Origin: Ligustrum vulgare
Taxonomy: Eukaryota > Streptophyta > Magnoliopsida > Lamiales > Oleaceae
DNA: 64,000 nucleotides
Direction: 5' to 3'
NCBI GenBank assembly: GCA_963555705.1
Contig: OY743169.1
Coordinates: 44,380,124 to 44,444,123 of the forward strand
Below the pieces are notes generated by a model. The model ran no database searches. It worked only from the letters and a program-made list of their open reading frames with translations, and had not been told where the DNA came from. Made by a program: the position numbers and the translations under genes. Position 1 is the first letter of the stretch. Every line of letters begins with the position of its first letter. Shown in pieces: positions 1-11,950 of this stretch.

Positions 1-356
1 TGTGCACAATATTTGCACACAGCTTTGACCTCTTGAGTTCCTTCAATTATTTTCCCCGTTGCAACCAATTTAAAGTGATCCCAACACTTTGAAGTTGACT
101 TCTTACCTTGTCTAACTTTTCTTTTCCCTCTTGCGTCGGGAATATCGGGATCATTTTGTAAGATTTGAACATCCGCATCATCTTCAACATCCTCTAAGTC
201 GATTGTTTGATGTAATGCATCTTCTTCAATATTGACGGGAATTGGTATGTTGTTGAGACCGGCAAATTCATTGTCGGACTTAGAGTCATGCCCCCCAAAT
301 CCAGCTGGTGGACCAACGAACAATTCATTAACAAATCTTCGGGCCCTGGGATCCAT
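1..356 (-). CDS. hAT transposase N-terminus with BED zinc finger (partial, runs off the window)
   Basis: On the minus strand an open frame begins with ATG at 356 (MDPRARRFVNEL...) and stays open for 118 codons to base 1. Residues about 22-80 are acidic and of low complexity (DLEDVEDDADVQ). A basic patch GKRKVRQGKK follows, then the start of a BED-type finger: a W-D-H-F aromatic motif, then K-A-V-C-K-Y-C at the window edge, giving the first Cys pair; the His pair would lie outside. BED fingers bind the ends of hAT elements. The catalytic RNase H-like core and dimerisation domain are not in view, so activity cannot be judged. It is the only gene between here and the TIR at 996. Confidence 0.8.
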   Translation of the reverse strand, partial: MDPRARRFVNELFVGPPAGFGGHDSKSDNEFAGLNNIPIPVNIEEDALHQTIDLEDVEDDADVQILQNDPDIPDARGKRKVRQGKKSTSKCWDHFKLVATGKIIEGTQEVKAVCKYCA

Positions 357-996
357 ATGTTAAAAGTTTGAAATAGAAAATGAAATGTGTGTAATTGTAG
401 TGGTAGACTAGAACTAAGTACTCAAGTAGAAATGAAGAATGGTTTGAAAATTGTGTGTGTATAACTGTATAATAAATAAAATAATAATAATTGAATTAGA
501 AATGTAAATGTATAATGTAATGATAAATTGAAAGCATGACTGAATGAGTATGTAGTAAATATGTAATTGTATAATTATAGTAGTATAGAGACAAGTCAAG
601 AGAGCTTGGGAGTTGAGACTAAGAGTAAGAACTAAGAAGTAGTAAGAATCAATTAGAAGAGTTGAGAGGATTGAGAGAGATTGGTTTGGGAGTTGTTGTT
701 TATTTATAGGAGAAAGAAAAAAAAAATTAGAGGTTATGATTGTTACCCGTTGGTTGTGACTGTTACCAACATTCACTCACAATATTTTTTATTTTTTATT
801 TTTTTTGGCGAGCCGGCGAGTCGAGCTACTCCCCGGCTTGTTTGCTCGTGGTTAATGAGGCACAAGCCTGGCTCGTGGCTCGTGGTTCACGAGTCCCGCT
901 CAGCTTGCCCACTGGCTCTCCATTTTGGCGAGCCAAGTCACCCATGGCTTGTGTTTCCACGAACCGGCGGGTGGCTCGGCCCGTTTGCCACCTCTA
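1..996 (-). mobile_element. hAT DNA transposon, 5' portion (continues beyond the window start)
   Basis: The right border reads, on the minus strand, TAGAGGTGGCAAACGGG (980-996), a typical plant hAT terminal inverted repeat. The adjoining 8 bases GGAAGGCT (997-1004) are the expected target-site duplication; the partner copy lies outside the window. The subterminal stretch 790-990 is GC-rich and full of short direct and inverted repeats of the kind GGCGAGCC and GCTCGTGG, as expected for transposase binding. Bases 360-790 are an AT-rich leader with no other gene. A BED-finger reading frame starts at 356. The element sits inside a Copia integrase relic. Confidence 0.75.
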
Positions 997-1003
997 GGAA
1001 GGC

Positions 1004-1320
1004 TTCTTCCCTTTTCATAACTCGTATGGGCTCTTATCTTTTTTTTTTTTTTTTTCTTTCTGGGCAATTTATTTAAAGGATAATTTGTTGATAACACAGC
1101 TTCTTTCCACATGTTTTGAGGTAACCCAAACTCAAAAACATTGCATTTCTCATTTCTTTCAGTGTTTGATTTTTCTCTTTCAGTAATACCTTATGTTTGG
1201 GGGTGAATAAGACGGTGTTATTTCATGTTTAGTTCTATGTTGTATATAGAATTCAGCAAATGGTGATTCGTATTCACCACCTCTATCACTTCTAAATGCT
1301 TTTATTTTCCTGTCGAGTTG
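1004..1320 (-). pseudogene. Ty1/Copia integrase fragment, decayed
   Basis: Minus-strand translation across several frames gives ENQLDRKIKAFRSDRGGEY near 1260-1320, the Copia integrase core around its second catalytic Asp. It continues with a HEITPSYSP-like motif, then LPQNMWKEAVLSTNYPLNK and a broken match to the PYELWKGRKP signature near 1005-1040. Frameshifts, a stop and a poly-A/T tract (about 1040-1060) interrupt it. The match ends exactly at the hAT border, so the rest of the Copia element should lie beyond the hAT. Orientation is minus. Confidence 0.8.
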
Positions 1321-1330
1321 ATTTTCGACC

Positions 1331-1962
1331 ACACATCTACCAAAACGGATCAAACCAGTAGCACCACCACTATTTCCACCACCACACACCAACACCAACA
1401 CCAACACCTGCAACTCACAAACTCACAAGCACCTACAACACACACCAACACAAGTAGCCATTGTTCGGCCAGATATGCCGCTATTGCTTCTTGGTTTGAA
1501 GAAGAGGTAATGAAAATCGTTGATGAAGTTGCAGGAGGAAGATGGAGGCGGTGCAAAGGTGATGGGGCAGAAGATGAAGTTGGCGCATCAGTGGAGGAAG
1601 ATTAAATGATGGTTCGTATTTCAAGGTTTGAACAATTTCAATTCTCGCCCCTACTCCGACGATTTCAAATCTCGACCCTGCTCCGACCGTCACTGACACC
1701 AGATATGCCGCTATTGCTTCCTAGTTCGATGAAGGGAAATGCACAGTGTCAATGAAACTGTGGGAGGAAGATGGAGGTGATGTGAAGGACGATTTTAAAT
1801 CCCGCCCCTACTCCGGCGATTTCAAATCTCGACCCTGCTCCGACCATCATTGGCACCAGATCTGCCGCTATTGCTTCCTAGTTTGAAGAAGGGCAGTGAA
1901 CAACGTCGATGAAGTTGCAGGAGGAAGTAGTGATGTCAATGAAGTGGATCGGTGATGATCCA
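1331..1962. repeat. Degenerate minisatellite-like repeats
   Basis: A block of about 90-160 bp recurs imperfectly. The phrase CCAGATATGCCGCTATTGC appears at about 1470 and 1700, with a variant at 1857. CTCGACCCTGCTCCGACC appears at about 1671 and 1830. GGAGGAAGATGGAGG recurs at about 1533, 1763 and again at 2344 beyond the next insertion. There is also a CAC/CAA-rich run at 1365-1445. No coding capacity is convincing; short open frames here follow from the repeat composition. Confidence 0.5.
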
Positions 1963-1964
1963 AA

Positions 1965-2342
1965 TCCCCTCAATAAGATTTCGAATCAGATCAAACAGTA
2001 AAAATTTCGGATCGGGTCGGGTTCGGATCGGAACAAACATTAAGAAATTTTTGTTATCTATTTTCGTTAACGAAAAACAAGTTAATATATAATTCATAAA
2101 ATAACTAATATAATGTTCAATTCACGCAACAAAACAATACATATATAGAAAATTAGAGATTTTGTATCAAATTCAATAAAAGATTACATATTTTTAGATT
2201 CATTAATTAATTTTTTAAAAAGTTTTTAAATTTTTTTACAAAATAAGACGGATCGCGGATCGAATCGGATCACCCCGATCCAAATCCGATCCGTCGATCC
2301 ACGGATCGGGAGTTTTTCGGATCGAATTTTTTTGCCATCTCA
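1965..2342. mobile_element. AT-rich insertion with GGATCGG-rich ends, hAT-like non-autonomous fragment
   Basis: Both ends are rich in direct and inverted copies of CGGATCGG/CCGATCC (about 2008-2036 and 2247-2325) around an AT-rich centre. The right border read on the minus strand, GAGATGGCAAAAAAATTCG, resembles the TGGCAA-type end of hAT elements. The flanking minisatellite motif (AGGAGGAAG) is found on both sides, so it interrupts that repeat. I do not see a matching left TIR or a clean target duplication, hence moderate confidence. Confidence 0.4.
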
Positions 2343-2343
2343 A

Positions 2344-2441
2344 GGAGGAAGATGGAGGCGATGTGAAGGTGACAAGGAGGAAGACTGGTGTCTTTGGTGG
2401 AGGTGGTGGAATGGCATTAATTTGAGGTGGTGGTGGCCCTG
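2344..2441. repeat. Continuation of the GGAGGAAGATGGAGG minisatellite
   Basis: This is the same purine-rich unit as at 1500-1960, resuming after the AT-rich insertion and ending at the solo LTR. No gene is visible. Confidence 0.45.
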
Positions 2442-3489
2442 TGTAACGCCCCGAGTTCTGAACACTTGGAACGTCACTCCATCGTCACAACTAACTTTCA
2501 AAATAGACATTAAGCTGAAAATAACTGGAATATCAATCGCGTAATTTTATAAAGTTTGACTCAAATGGTCAAGAATTCGAATACTATATAATTTGAAAAA
2601 CAAACTTGGAACAAACATGAAATAAATAAGTTTCAATTTCAAATAAAAACATTTTGAAAATTTCAATAATGGCTACCATCGTACGCCTTGTCGCCAACTC
2701 TATCATCTGCAAAATTTATTTTTGGAAAACGTGAGTATTTCAAAGAAATACTCAGTAGACTCGCGAACAATAATAATTTGATATTATAAATTAAAACACA
2801 TAATCATGATATTCAAGTCTCAGGAATCAAAACGATCACCAATAATCTCATGAATAAGTAAATAAATACAAATTCAAGTCTCATGCATTTAAGCAAGTAA
2901 ATTCTCGTAACATAGTCTCATACTTGAAAAGCAAGAAATTCTAATGAACACAACATACATGCTAAACTTATAATCCAAATAATCATTGATGTGCATTTTT
3001 GAAAATGTAAATTTGTAGATAAGAGTCTACATTATTTTTCGAGTATTGAGCAAACGGGAATAATACTTCTAATTCTCTCGCGCCTCGTCTAGCCTATAAA
3101 TAAATGACTAATATTAAACTTTTGGATAAAGAAAACTTTGAAAGTATATTTGTGTAAAAGAAAAATAGAGCTTTAAGAACTTTAGGGACTAAAACTTGAA
3201 AATTGGAAAAGTTAGGGACTGTTCGTGCAATAAAGGAATTAGAATAAGGGACCGATTCATAACTTTTTATAAATAAAGGGGCTGGCTAAAATATTTTAAA
3301 ACTGCAGGGCTTAAAATAATAACTTTTAAAACTTGGGACTGAAATTAAATATTTTAGGATTGAATTAAATGATTTTAAAACCTGAGGGGCCAAAAAAATA
3401 CTTTTTAAAATTGGGGGATGAAAGGTTAATTTTTCAAAATCAATATTTTTATAAAACATCTGCATCTCCCACTTCTCTCTCTTAAACGA

Positions 3490-3570
<81 letters not shown>
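3490..3570. repeat. Compound (CA)n-(GA)n microsatellite
   Basis: A CA run (about 3490-3507) is followed directly by an uninterrupted AG run to 3569, inside the solo LTR. Confidence 0.95.
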
Positions 3571-3572
<2 letters not shown>

Positions 3573-4380
3573 GTAGAGGAGACGGGGGCGAAGAAGGGTG
3601 TCGCCCCACCGATTCCAGGCCCTCGACCATCCTGTCGCCAGTGGCGCCGTCGTCTAGGCGACATTCGAATGTACGGTGAGTGAAAATGAAGGATTTGAGG
3701 CAGTTTTGTGTGTGAAAATCAAGGTAAACCGAGGCTCGATTTTTGGGCGATCTCCGGTGGAACTCCGATCGGACGTGCCAGTGGTTGTGGTCCAATTTTT
3801 GAATGGGCAGCCCTGGTTTGGAGGTGGGGGTGCGTGGCCAATGGTTGTTGGATTTGAAGCTGGGTAGTGGCTACTTCGAAGTGGGCAGTGTTGGTTGGCT
3901 TCGATTGGTGCTTGCTGTGGAGTTGGGTTCGATTTTGGGTGTCAATTCAAAGTGAGGTAGAGGTGGTTCGATTGGTTGGAAATGACTGGAGTCATGAGAT
4001 GATGAAAGTGCTTGTGTGTGTTTGCATTTTGAAACTGAAATGTTTCGGCCCTAGTGTTTCATGGTGAAGTCTTGGGGTTAGTGAAAGCTTCAGAAGTGGC
4101 ATAAGGTGATGAAAGGCAGTAGAGAACCTTCTGCAAATTGGAAAAATCACATGAGGTGTGGAAGCTAATGGTTGAGACAAAGGAGATTCTTACCAAAGCT
4201 TTCTTACAGATTCATGTGAGGGAAGAATGGAGAGGAATGAAGACAATTTTATACATAGTTGAAGCCTGAATTTGAAGAAACTGTAACTATACATTGATTG
4301 GGAACGTTTGGAGTTGAAGGAAGTTGAATAGGCTGGAGTTATATTTGTTGAAAATTAACTTTTGTACTGATTGAGAAGAT

Positions 4381-4382
<2 letters not shown>

Positions 4383-4460
<78 letters not shown>
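4383..4460. repeat. (TAA)n microsatellite
   Basis: About 26 uninterrupted TAA units near the right side of the solo LTR. Confidence 0.95.
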
Positions 4461-4464
<4 letters not shown>

Positions 4465-4706
4465 TCAGAAATTTGAATTAAAATAAAGTCTCGGGTTTAA
4501 AAATGAGATAAAGATTTTCGACAAATTTTGAAATATGAAATTGGACTTAAAATTATAAATTTTCAGTTTCTTTCTTAAAATCTCAAAATAACTATTACGC
4601 TAGACGAGAGAGCTACTTTTGACCGTTAGGATTTGGAGAGTCGTAGCGATAAGTTTGTTAAAACTAACTTTTAAAGACTTGGAAATTTCACGGTTGCTAC
4701 AGCCTG

Positions 4707-7622
4707 AGATGAAGTATTTTTCAGATTTTGTTTTTTGGGTAGTAAAAATCAGTTTTATAATGCTAAGTAGGTATTTTGTGCAATTACCCCAATAGTCTCC
4801 CTATAGAAGGGCTGCACTGTTTTGGTTACTAGATTGGGCCCATTGGGTGGTGATTTTTAAGTGTGGATTAATCATGATTACCGTATAGGCAACGTAATTA
4901 ATTTGATACTTGAAAGATTATCAATATAAGGGTTAAACACTTAAATCAAGGACATCATGCTATAGAATATCCAAACGATGTCAATGATGGCCAAATTTTA
5001 ACGACAATAAATTAAATATTGCATGAGATGCTTTGATAAGATCTTAAGACAATTATATTTATCTAAATAAGATTCAAAGACTAGTAAAGATAACCTCTAA
5101 GTATTTTGGAGGTGGAATCTATGTGGGCTTTTGAATTTATTTAGAGGGTAAAATGATTAAGATCTTAGGTTTGGTCACACTTATCCAAAACTCAATTCTA
5201 ATACTAGTGAGGGATGGACCTCAAAAGGATCAGAGGTAGAATCTATACTGTTTTTTGAATCTTGTTTAGAGGATTAGATAACCAAGAGTCCTCATATATT
5301 AAATGGACTTAAGAGGTTGGGGACTAATACACTTCGATATGTGCGGATCCTTTTGTGCTCAAGATACGAGAGAGTATGAGTAATTCATCACCTTTACTGA
5401 TGATAACTCCAGATCTCGATTCTATCCTTAATATATCATTGATCTTAAATGTTGAAGAAATTCTAGAATTTTGGACAGAAATTGAGAAGTAATTAAGAGA
5501 ATCGAGATACTTCGATTTGATTGAGGTTTGTGTATCTCTCATATGAGTTCAAGAACCATTTATCAAAAAAGGAGAACAAGGTAATACCAAATCAATGATG
5601 AGTTATCCTCATTACTAGTTTCAGTTGGGAATGTACACCCGAGATAGGTAGGTTCCTTCATAGCCTAGTACCATTGATTCGTTTCCTGAAATACCCTTAG
5701 AGTTGTGTCATGGTGCAAGCTCAGTCTATACCACATTCAAAATTTGGGACTTTTGGCACACAAGCTGAAAGGAAGGATTGATGAAATGGAGGCAACAATG
5801 AAGGTTTGATTGTATAAGGTATACAATGAAACTAGAAATTATTTCATCTATAGTCCTCTGGTCAAAAGAGTATTTGTTGAGCACAAATATAACTTTCTTA
5901 GATGATAAGGCATTTAGAAGAATACAAATTCACAAGTAAAATTCTATTGGATAAGATGTTAGAATGAGGTTCAAACAACTTGATTCCTGATTTCCGTATA
6001 GAATTAATCTTGATGATTTGGAACTTCCTACGGAACCAATGGTTTCCGATCCTAGTAGGAGAAATGGGCAAGTGGTTCAACCACTATTCTAACTTGGTGA
6101 CCCCAATGGACAGGGGAAAACTAAAAGTTGTAGTCGAAGAAGTTCTCACTGTTCCACCTCCTTTTATGTTCATAGGGAGGTCGTTGAGAGGTTGATCCCA
6201 ATAAGGGATATAACCAAGTAGTGGGAGTATAGGAAGTAACTCTATTTGAACACAATGGAAATGCACTTCCAGTGACTAATTGGAGTGGGAGGGTTGTAAT
6301 ACCGCCTTCTTGACTCTTATTCTAGAGAGAGTCTTTTTAGACAGTCTCTATTGAAATCAAAGAAGAACTCCTCCTCATTTAGGGAAGTGGTAGAAGTTAT
6401 GGATTTGAAATCATGGAAGATGAACGTGAACTTGGAATTGGATTCCTTGTACTATAACAAGATTTGAAAATTTGTAGACAAGCCTAATGGGGTCAAACCT
6501 ATAAGGTTTGATAAGTCTTTAAGATGATAAGAGAATGGAAGATGGGAAGGTTTGATCCCTTTAGTGCAAGGATTATAGCTTTGGATTTTTGAAACCCTTC
6601 TCGCCAATCGCCATGCAAAAGTTTACCTGGATCTTTATCCATTGTCGTTCATTGTGAAAATGAGGTACGATGGATGGATGTCAAGACGTTGTTTCTTGAA
6701 TGCATCTAGAGGAAATCATTTACGAAGTGTAACCTGATGGGTTCATAGTAAAAACCATGAAAGTAAAGTTCATGACTTACTAGTTTCCAACTTTAGACAT
6801 CGGTAATTGTTCAAGATGTGGAATATAGAATTTGATCGAATCATTGTGATACATGTGATCAAAATCTTGATATATCTTAAGTATACTCGTGTATACAGAA
6901 AGATGAGATAGTTTTTGTGACAATTTATTTGAATGACACTCTATTTGTGTGTGAGAGTATTTTCATTAAATGGTAGTTGGTACCAACAATTAGACTTGAA
7001 GGACTTGTAGATGACTGTCTATTTTTTCTAAACATCCTATTTTTCGGAGTGGGAGAAAAATGGAATAAAATAGTCTCAGGTTTCATGTAATAATAAGATA
7101 CTATCTACATTTGCAATATTTAAGTCCTGGAAGTGATAACTTTCTTTGTGGACTTTATCTATCTTATGAGTATTCTCCTAAGACTCATGATAAGATAGAG
7201 AAGATTCCTTATGCTCCATCTATAGGAAGCCTTACTTTGCACTAGACAGGTCATATCTTATGCTGGGGATATTATTGGTGATTATTAGTTTGATCCAGGA
7301 TCAGATCATTGAATAGAGGTAAAGCATATACTCAAGCTTTTTTGAAAAATGAGTAAATATTTGATTATCTATTCAGGTTGTGATAAGATGGATTAAAACT
7401 AATTAAGATCTGATTTGACCAAGGCTCTCGAGATCGTCAAAATTGGAATATAACTGGGAGATAAGGTGGTTAATTGGTTGAGTATAATACAATCTTGGAT
7501 TGTTTGTTATGCATCTTTACTTACATCGAGAAGAGTTACTATCTTGATTGGGAACATGATCACTAATGTAATGATGAGGTTGACAAGAAGGACGATTCGA
7601 TGTTTCATGTATAATGGGAGAT
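4707..7622 (+). pseudogene. Ancient Ty1/Copia pol relic (integrase tail, RT, RNase H)
   Basis: No long frame survives, but frame-hopping translation on the plus strand follows Copia pol order. 6105-6180 resembles the proline-rich stretch ending in DRFM. 6390-6500 matches the W-K-x-A-M start of RT (LKSWKMNVNLELDSLYYN). 6590-6620 gives F-S-P-I-A. 6670-6745 gives MDVKT-LFL and EEIIYEV-PDGF. 6905-6960 resembles the YVDDI block. 7195-7270 gives EKIPYA and SIGSL followed by a degraded RPDISY block. Stops and frameshifts are dense throughout, so this is an old dead copy. Bases 4707-5880 are presumably its gag-integrase part but too decayed to prove. The 3' LTR begins at 7623. Confidence 0.7.
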
Positions 7623-8065
7623 TGTTGGAATTATATATGCCCATAGAGTATAATTCACTACATTTAAAATAAATTATTAATTGATTGTATTAATATGAAG
7701 TTGCGTTTGTCCATGGGTCAATTAGATATTACAGATTGAGTGTTTAAGCTGTTAAACATTGAAAGATTCAATTTTTAATTCGATATAAAATTAACGTTCA
7801 CAATTAGTAAATAAATATTGACAATTTATTTTGATAAAATCATCTATGTTTTATTAAAGTCTATCTTTGACTTTGATAATAAAATTGAGAGTACGTTTGG
7901 AACGTATTGGACGGGACCATGTGAAATTAATTTGTGATATTGACCATACAAATTTAATTTCACTTGACTATCTTACGTGGAACCTTAATCCTAATCGGAT
8001 AATAGACTTCGATTACTAACTTGAAGTTCTTTGAGTTATCAATGGATGAGATCAAATTGCTGATC
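7623..8065 (+). mobile_element. Copia 3' LTR, left part (split by a solo LTR)
   Basis: After a purine stretch (ATAATGGGAGAT) the sequence TGTTGGAATTATATATGCCC begins, a common start for LTRs of this Copia type. It runs to the perfect TGATC target duplication of the solo LTR at 8066 and resumes at 11053. No partner 5' LTR is visible, so its limits cannot be confirmed by comparison. Confidence 0.6.
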
Positions 8066-8710
8066 TGTAACACCCCAAGTTTAAAATCTTCAACTTAGGC
8101 ATGTTAACTTCCTTTAACTTTAAATGCGGAAATAAAACATTTAAAACCTCTACATTTTTACTTTTCTATTATAAAATTCTACAAAAATTTCGGCAGAGTC
8201 TCCTCTATAAATTGGACTTAACCAACCTGTAGAGGGACTTCAAAACCATTTTTAAAGCATACATCTCAACTCATTCAATCCCATACATCATCAAAACCAT
8301 TCAATAAGTCCTAAACTCCTCAACGATATATTTCCAAGTAAATAAACTTTAGCAAATGAAATAAGAGGTCATTTAACCTCTAATACTACACTAATACTTA
8401 TTCAAAGCTAATTGCAATCAAAGCATTAACAATAATAAATGAAGGAATAATTAATGAGAAACTTAAATGAATTCTAATTTAACTTTATTTTCAAAAATTG
8501 AAGGTAGGTATAGCCCAAGTCTGTCGCCAAGTGCCCTTCTTGTCTCATCTAGCTTTCATCACCTGAAATATTGGGAAGGGATTGGGGTGAGCTAAAGCTC
8601 AGTAAGTAAACTTTATGCACGTGATGCATGCTCATAACATGAAATTCCTTAGACCATTCAAAGTAATTACCCCCATTTACTTAAATTTTAAGACATTCAT
8701 ACTTTCCAAA

Positions 8711-9040
8711 ATTTGCAACCGACAAGCAGTTTAGCAATCGTCACCGCAAAGTGGTTTAATATTTGCCACCGTCAACCGGTTTAGTAATCGTCACCGCAAA
8801 GCGGTTTAATATTTGCCACCTCCAAGTGGTTTAGCAATCGTCACCGCAAAGCGATTTAATATTTGCCACCGTCAACCGGTTTAGCAATCGTCACCCCAAA
8901 GCGGTTTAATATTTGCCACCGCCAAACGGTTCAGCAATCGTCACCTCAAAGCGGTTTAATATTTGCCACCGCCAAGCGGTTCAGTAATCGTCACCGCAAA
9001 GCAGTTTAATATTTGCCACCGCCAAGCGGTTTAATTCGGG
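8711..9040. repeat. 50-bp tandem array of short hairpins
   Basis: ATTTGCCACC recurs at 8761, 8811, 8861, 8911, 8961 and 9011, a strict 50-bp period with about 6.5 copies. Each unit holds two short inverted repeats of the form ACCGC-CAA-GCGGT, separated by TTTAGCAATCGTC or TTTAATATTTGCC. Several arms vary between copies. Confidence 0.9.
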
Positions 9041-10386
9041 TAGGCCGGTCTCCCGCGCACCATTTCCCACTCACACCTTTCATGGCATAGAAGTACACCC
9101 ATTCTTTCTTAAAACTTGGGATACATGCATTTTGAGAAAACTTAAACTTACCACATTCTTCATTTAAAATCATTTGACTTTCCCAACTCAATGAAAATGC
9201 ATGCTTGACGATTTAACGACATGATAACATGTATGCTTAAACCTTCTCTTAATAACACATACATGTATAATGTTCATAGAAAGCACCACAAGCAAATAAA
9301 TTTCAAGAATATAATTTAAGCCCATTAATTACACCTTAAACATTTAACTTCAATGAAAATAGGGAAAGTTTACTTACATGACGTCCTTAGTATTTACCGT
9401 TATTTGGATTTGCAAGTGGAGGAGCCTCGACTGCCTGTGTCGTCAATGTACCAAAATCCTAGTTGTATCCATTCATTTAGTAAAATATACTTTCAGTTCA
9501 AATTGATATATTCATCATTCTTTTAACATTACATTAAACAAGTTAAAACAATAAATCTTCTTTCCCTTTTCATTCTTGTGGTCATTTATTCCAAACAAGG
9601 TATTAAGATATATTAAATACTTTCATACAATACTTGAAATCAAAAGATTTAAATCATTCGACAAAACGTATAACTTTCAGTTCACAAACACATTCGTTAT
9701 TCATTTTAATAATAATCAAACATTAACCAAGATTAAAACTTCAATTTAACCCAAGCGTGACTTTACATAATAACCAAAACACATAAAACCATATTCGAGA
9801 CAAGAAATGAATCTTAATGCACATTAGAAGGCCTTCTCATCTTTTAAATTCAAATTCAAACTCAAAATTACATAACTTTAGAAATTACTTAATCGTGATT
9901 CTAACAAGTTCACAAATCTTAAAATAACCATTTATTACATACTTTACCAAAAAGCAATTAACTAATTTCATAAATCTAATCAAATTCGAAAAACTGAATC
10001 TATAACTTTTAATCCAAAATTAACCTAACCATTAGTCCATTGGTTAACAATTGGATTCATATATAAAAATCTAAGAATTAACTAGCTAATATGACTAAAG
10101 CCATTTATATCAATACATGAAAATTCTCAAATTTCTCAATTTACCCAGAATAACATAAACTTAATTAATTAACTCAAATTTAAACAAAGTATTTTCCAAA
10201 ATTTTTAAATCTGAAAAATTGTCTTCATAATTCAAGCTTAACCAAATATTTAACTAAGTTACAAAATTATCAATACATATCTATATATACATCTCAAATA
10301 AACAATTTAAAATTCGAAATCTAAACAAGTCCAAAATCTAAAATTTCATATGTGCCATATACATAATAACATCCCATATCCATTTT

Positions 10387-10640
10387 AGTGTTGGGGTGTG
10401 TGTGAATCAGTGTGTGTGTGTGTATGTGTGTGTGTGAAACTCGTGTGTGAGGCGCACTGAGCTGTGTGTGTGTTGTGTCGTGTGTGTGTGCACAAGGGAG
10501 CAGGGTAGGGGTTACCCGGTGGTGCGGCGACGAGAGGGAGGAGAAGCCGTGAGAGAGACGGAGAGGGAGAGACCGAGACAGAGCGAGAGGCTGAGAGCGA
10601 GAGCGAGACAGCGAGGGACGTGAGACGAGAGAGAGATAGA
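10387..10640. repeat. GT-rich then GA-rich low-complexity tract
   Basis: Interrupted TGTG runs (10394-10495) are followed by a GAGAGA/GAGCGAGA-rich segment (10530-10635) within the solo LTR. It is not coding. Confidence 0.8.
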
Positions 10641-11052
10641 CGAATCTGAGGTAGGTTTAGGTTTTGGATTAAGATTTTAATCTTTTGAAATTTTGTAAAT
10701 TACTCCCTCAAGTCTCCTCCTCTATCTAATTAAGTCCATAAGTTTTATTTACTCTCCAATTGTGACTAAACTTTCTTCCAATTTTCCATTTAACACAATT
10801 AAATAGAAAATAGCATGTTTAGGCAATAAAACAATTTATCACATAAAATTACACATAAACTATTAAAATAAGCAATTTATAAACTTTTAATTGGTACATT
10901 GATCGAGACGGTATCCAAGTCCTTCCACTACAAAATAATTCATATTATTGACATTAAAATATCATTAAATTTAAAATTTATAATAACATTAAAATAATAA
11001 TTACTTGAAATTTAAGGATGCACGAAAAAATAAAAAGCGGTATTACATGATC

Positions 11053-11950
11053 AATATCTCGGTACTTTGGGAATTAAAGTGAACTAACGAGGAATATATA
11101 TTCGTATTATGAAATCTGTCACCTTTAAGGTATGATCATATAATCTCACTGATTCTTTTAGTGGACAATTGAATTTGAGCTCAGTAATTCGACAATGACT
11201 GTTGAATTCTATGATATGATGCGATCTCATCGAACTGTCAGATAGAAGATGAGAGTTGAGATATTATGAATATTCAAAGAATGGCATTTTCGTCAATTTA
11301 GCTTGCTCTGAATATTCGAGTTGATCGACGGGAGTAATGTGTAAAAGCGATAAGTCAGATAATAAAGTTATTAATTATTATTTAGTAATTAAAATTTTAT
11401 TAAGAGTACAATCTCGTTCTTTTAGTGGAATAGAACGTGGTTAATTAATTAATTTTTACTGATTAAGAGTTGACCAGGTCCTAATTAATTTATTGAAACT
11501 TAGTTTAATTGGATTCGATCAAGTTCCCTCCGTAACTTCACTATAATAATAGGCTTATACAAGCTTATTACCTGTATTGGACTGCGTAGAAATGGACCTG
11601 GGTTATGGTATTAGGATTGGTAGGATTTTGGAGTGTAAATAGGTTACAAATAGTCTCCTAAGACTATTTTTCTTAACCTAGTTTGCAAAGTTGTAAGACA
11701 CAGACTAAATATGTAGTTTGTGTTTCCTCTTTACAAAGAAAATCATAATCCTAGTTTAACCTAGGCCTAGAGAAAGGTGACCACACACCTACACAGCTGC
11801 CATTAGAGAACACTGGGGAATGCTTGAGGGTTTGAAACTTTGGTGGAATCAAGAAGCCGTTGGAAAATAGATTATTGTAAAGCACGCTAAAAGTGTAATA
11901 TCTCTTTCAATTTTTGTGTGCGCGAAATTATTTATTCTAAGTTAAATACA
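11053..11950 (+). mobile_element. Copia 3' LTR, right part
   Basis: This is the continuation of the 7623 LTR after the solo LTR. Text such as TAAAGCACGCTAAAAGTG and ATATCTCTTTC near 11880-11910 resembles the R/U5 part of Copia LTRs. The exact end is uncertain because no second LTR is available; 11950 is an estimate. Confidence 0.45.

Larger units (their letters stand above)
2442..4701 (-). mobile_element. Solo LTR, Gypsy/chromovirus type
   Basis: The termini are TGTAACGCCC (2442) and GGTTGCTACA (4701), imperfect inverted repeats of each other. The flanking 5-mers CCCTG (2437-2441) and GCCTG (4702-4706) match at four of five bases. No internal coding region exists, so this is a solo LTR. By analogy with element A, whose PBS lies beside the TGTGACGACCC end, the sense strand is minus. 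A segment near 2740 (AAATACTCAGTAGACTCG) is shared with the LTR at 59067. It contains CA/GA and TAA microsatellites and many short lines of the form GGGACTAAAA. No gene. Confidence 0.75.
8066..11047 (-). mobile_element. Solo LTR of 2982 bp with perfect target duplication
   Basis: It begins TGTAACACCCC and ends GGTATTACA, and is flanked by TGATC at 8061-8065 and again at 11048-11052, a perfect 5-bp duplication. It contains no gag or pol. The family resembles the LTRs at 2442, 23864, 28964 and 59067 (TGTRAC..CCC start and a conserved CTCAGTAAG-like phrase near 8600), which in element A belong to a chromodomain-bearing Gypsy. Internal features are a 50-bp hairpin array (8711-9040) and GT/GA-rich low complexity (10387-10640). 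No gene in the remaining AT-rich sequence. Confidence 0.85.

Noticed and set aside
1180..1413. 77-codon minus-strand frame as a gene
   Set aside because: Its second half is Copia integrase and its first half is a CAC-repeat tract; a chance fusion.
3286..3795. 169-codon minus-strand frame across the GA microsatellite
   Set aside because: Its Ser/Leu run is the microsatellite read as protein. It lies in a solo LTR.
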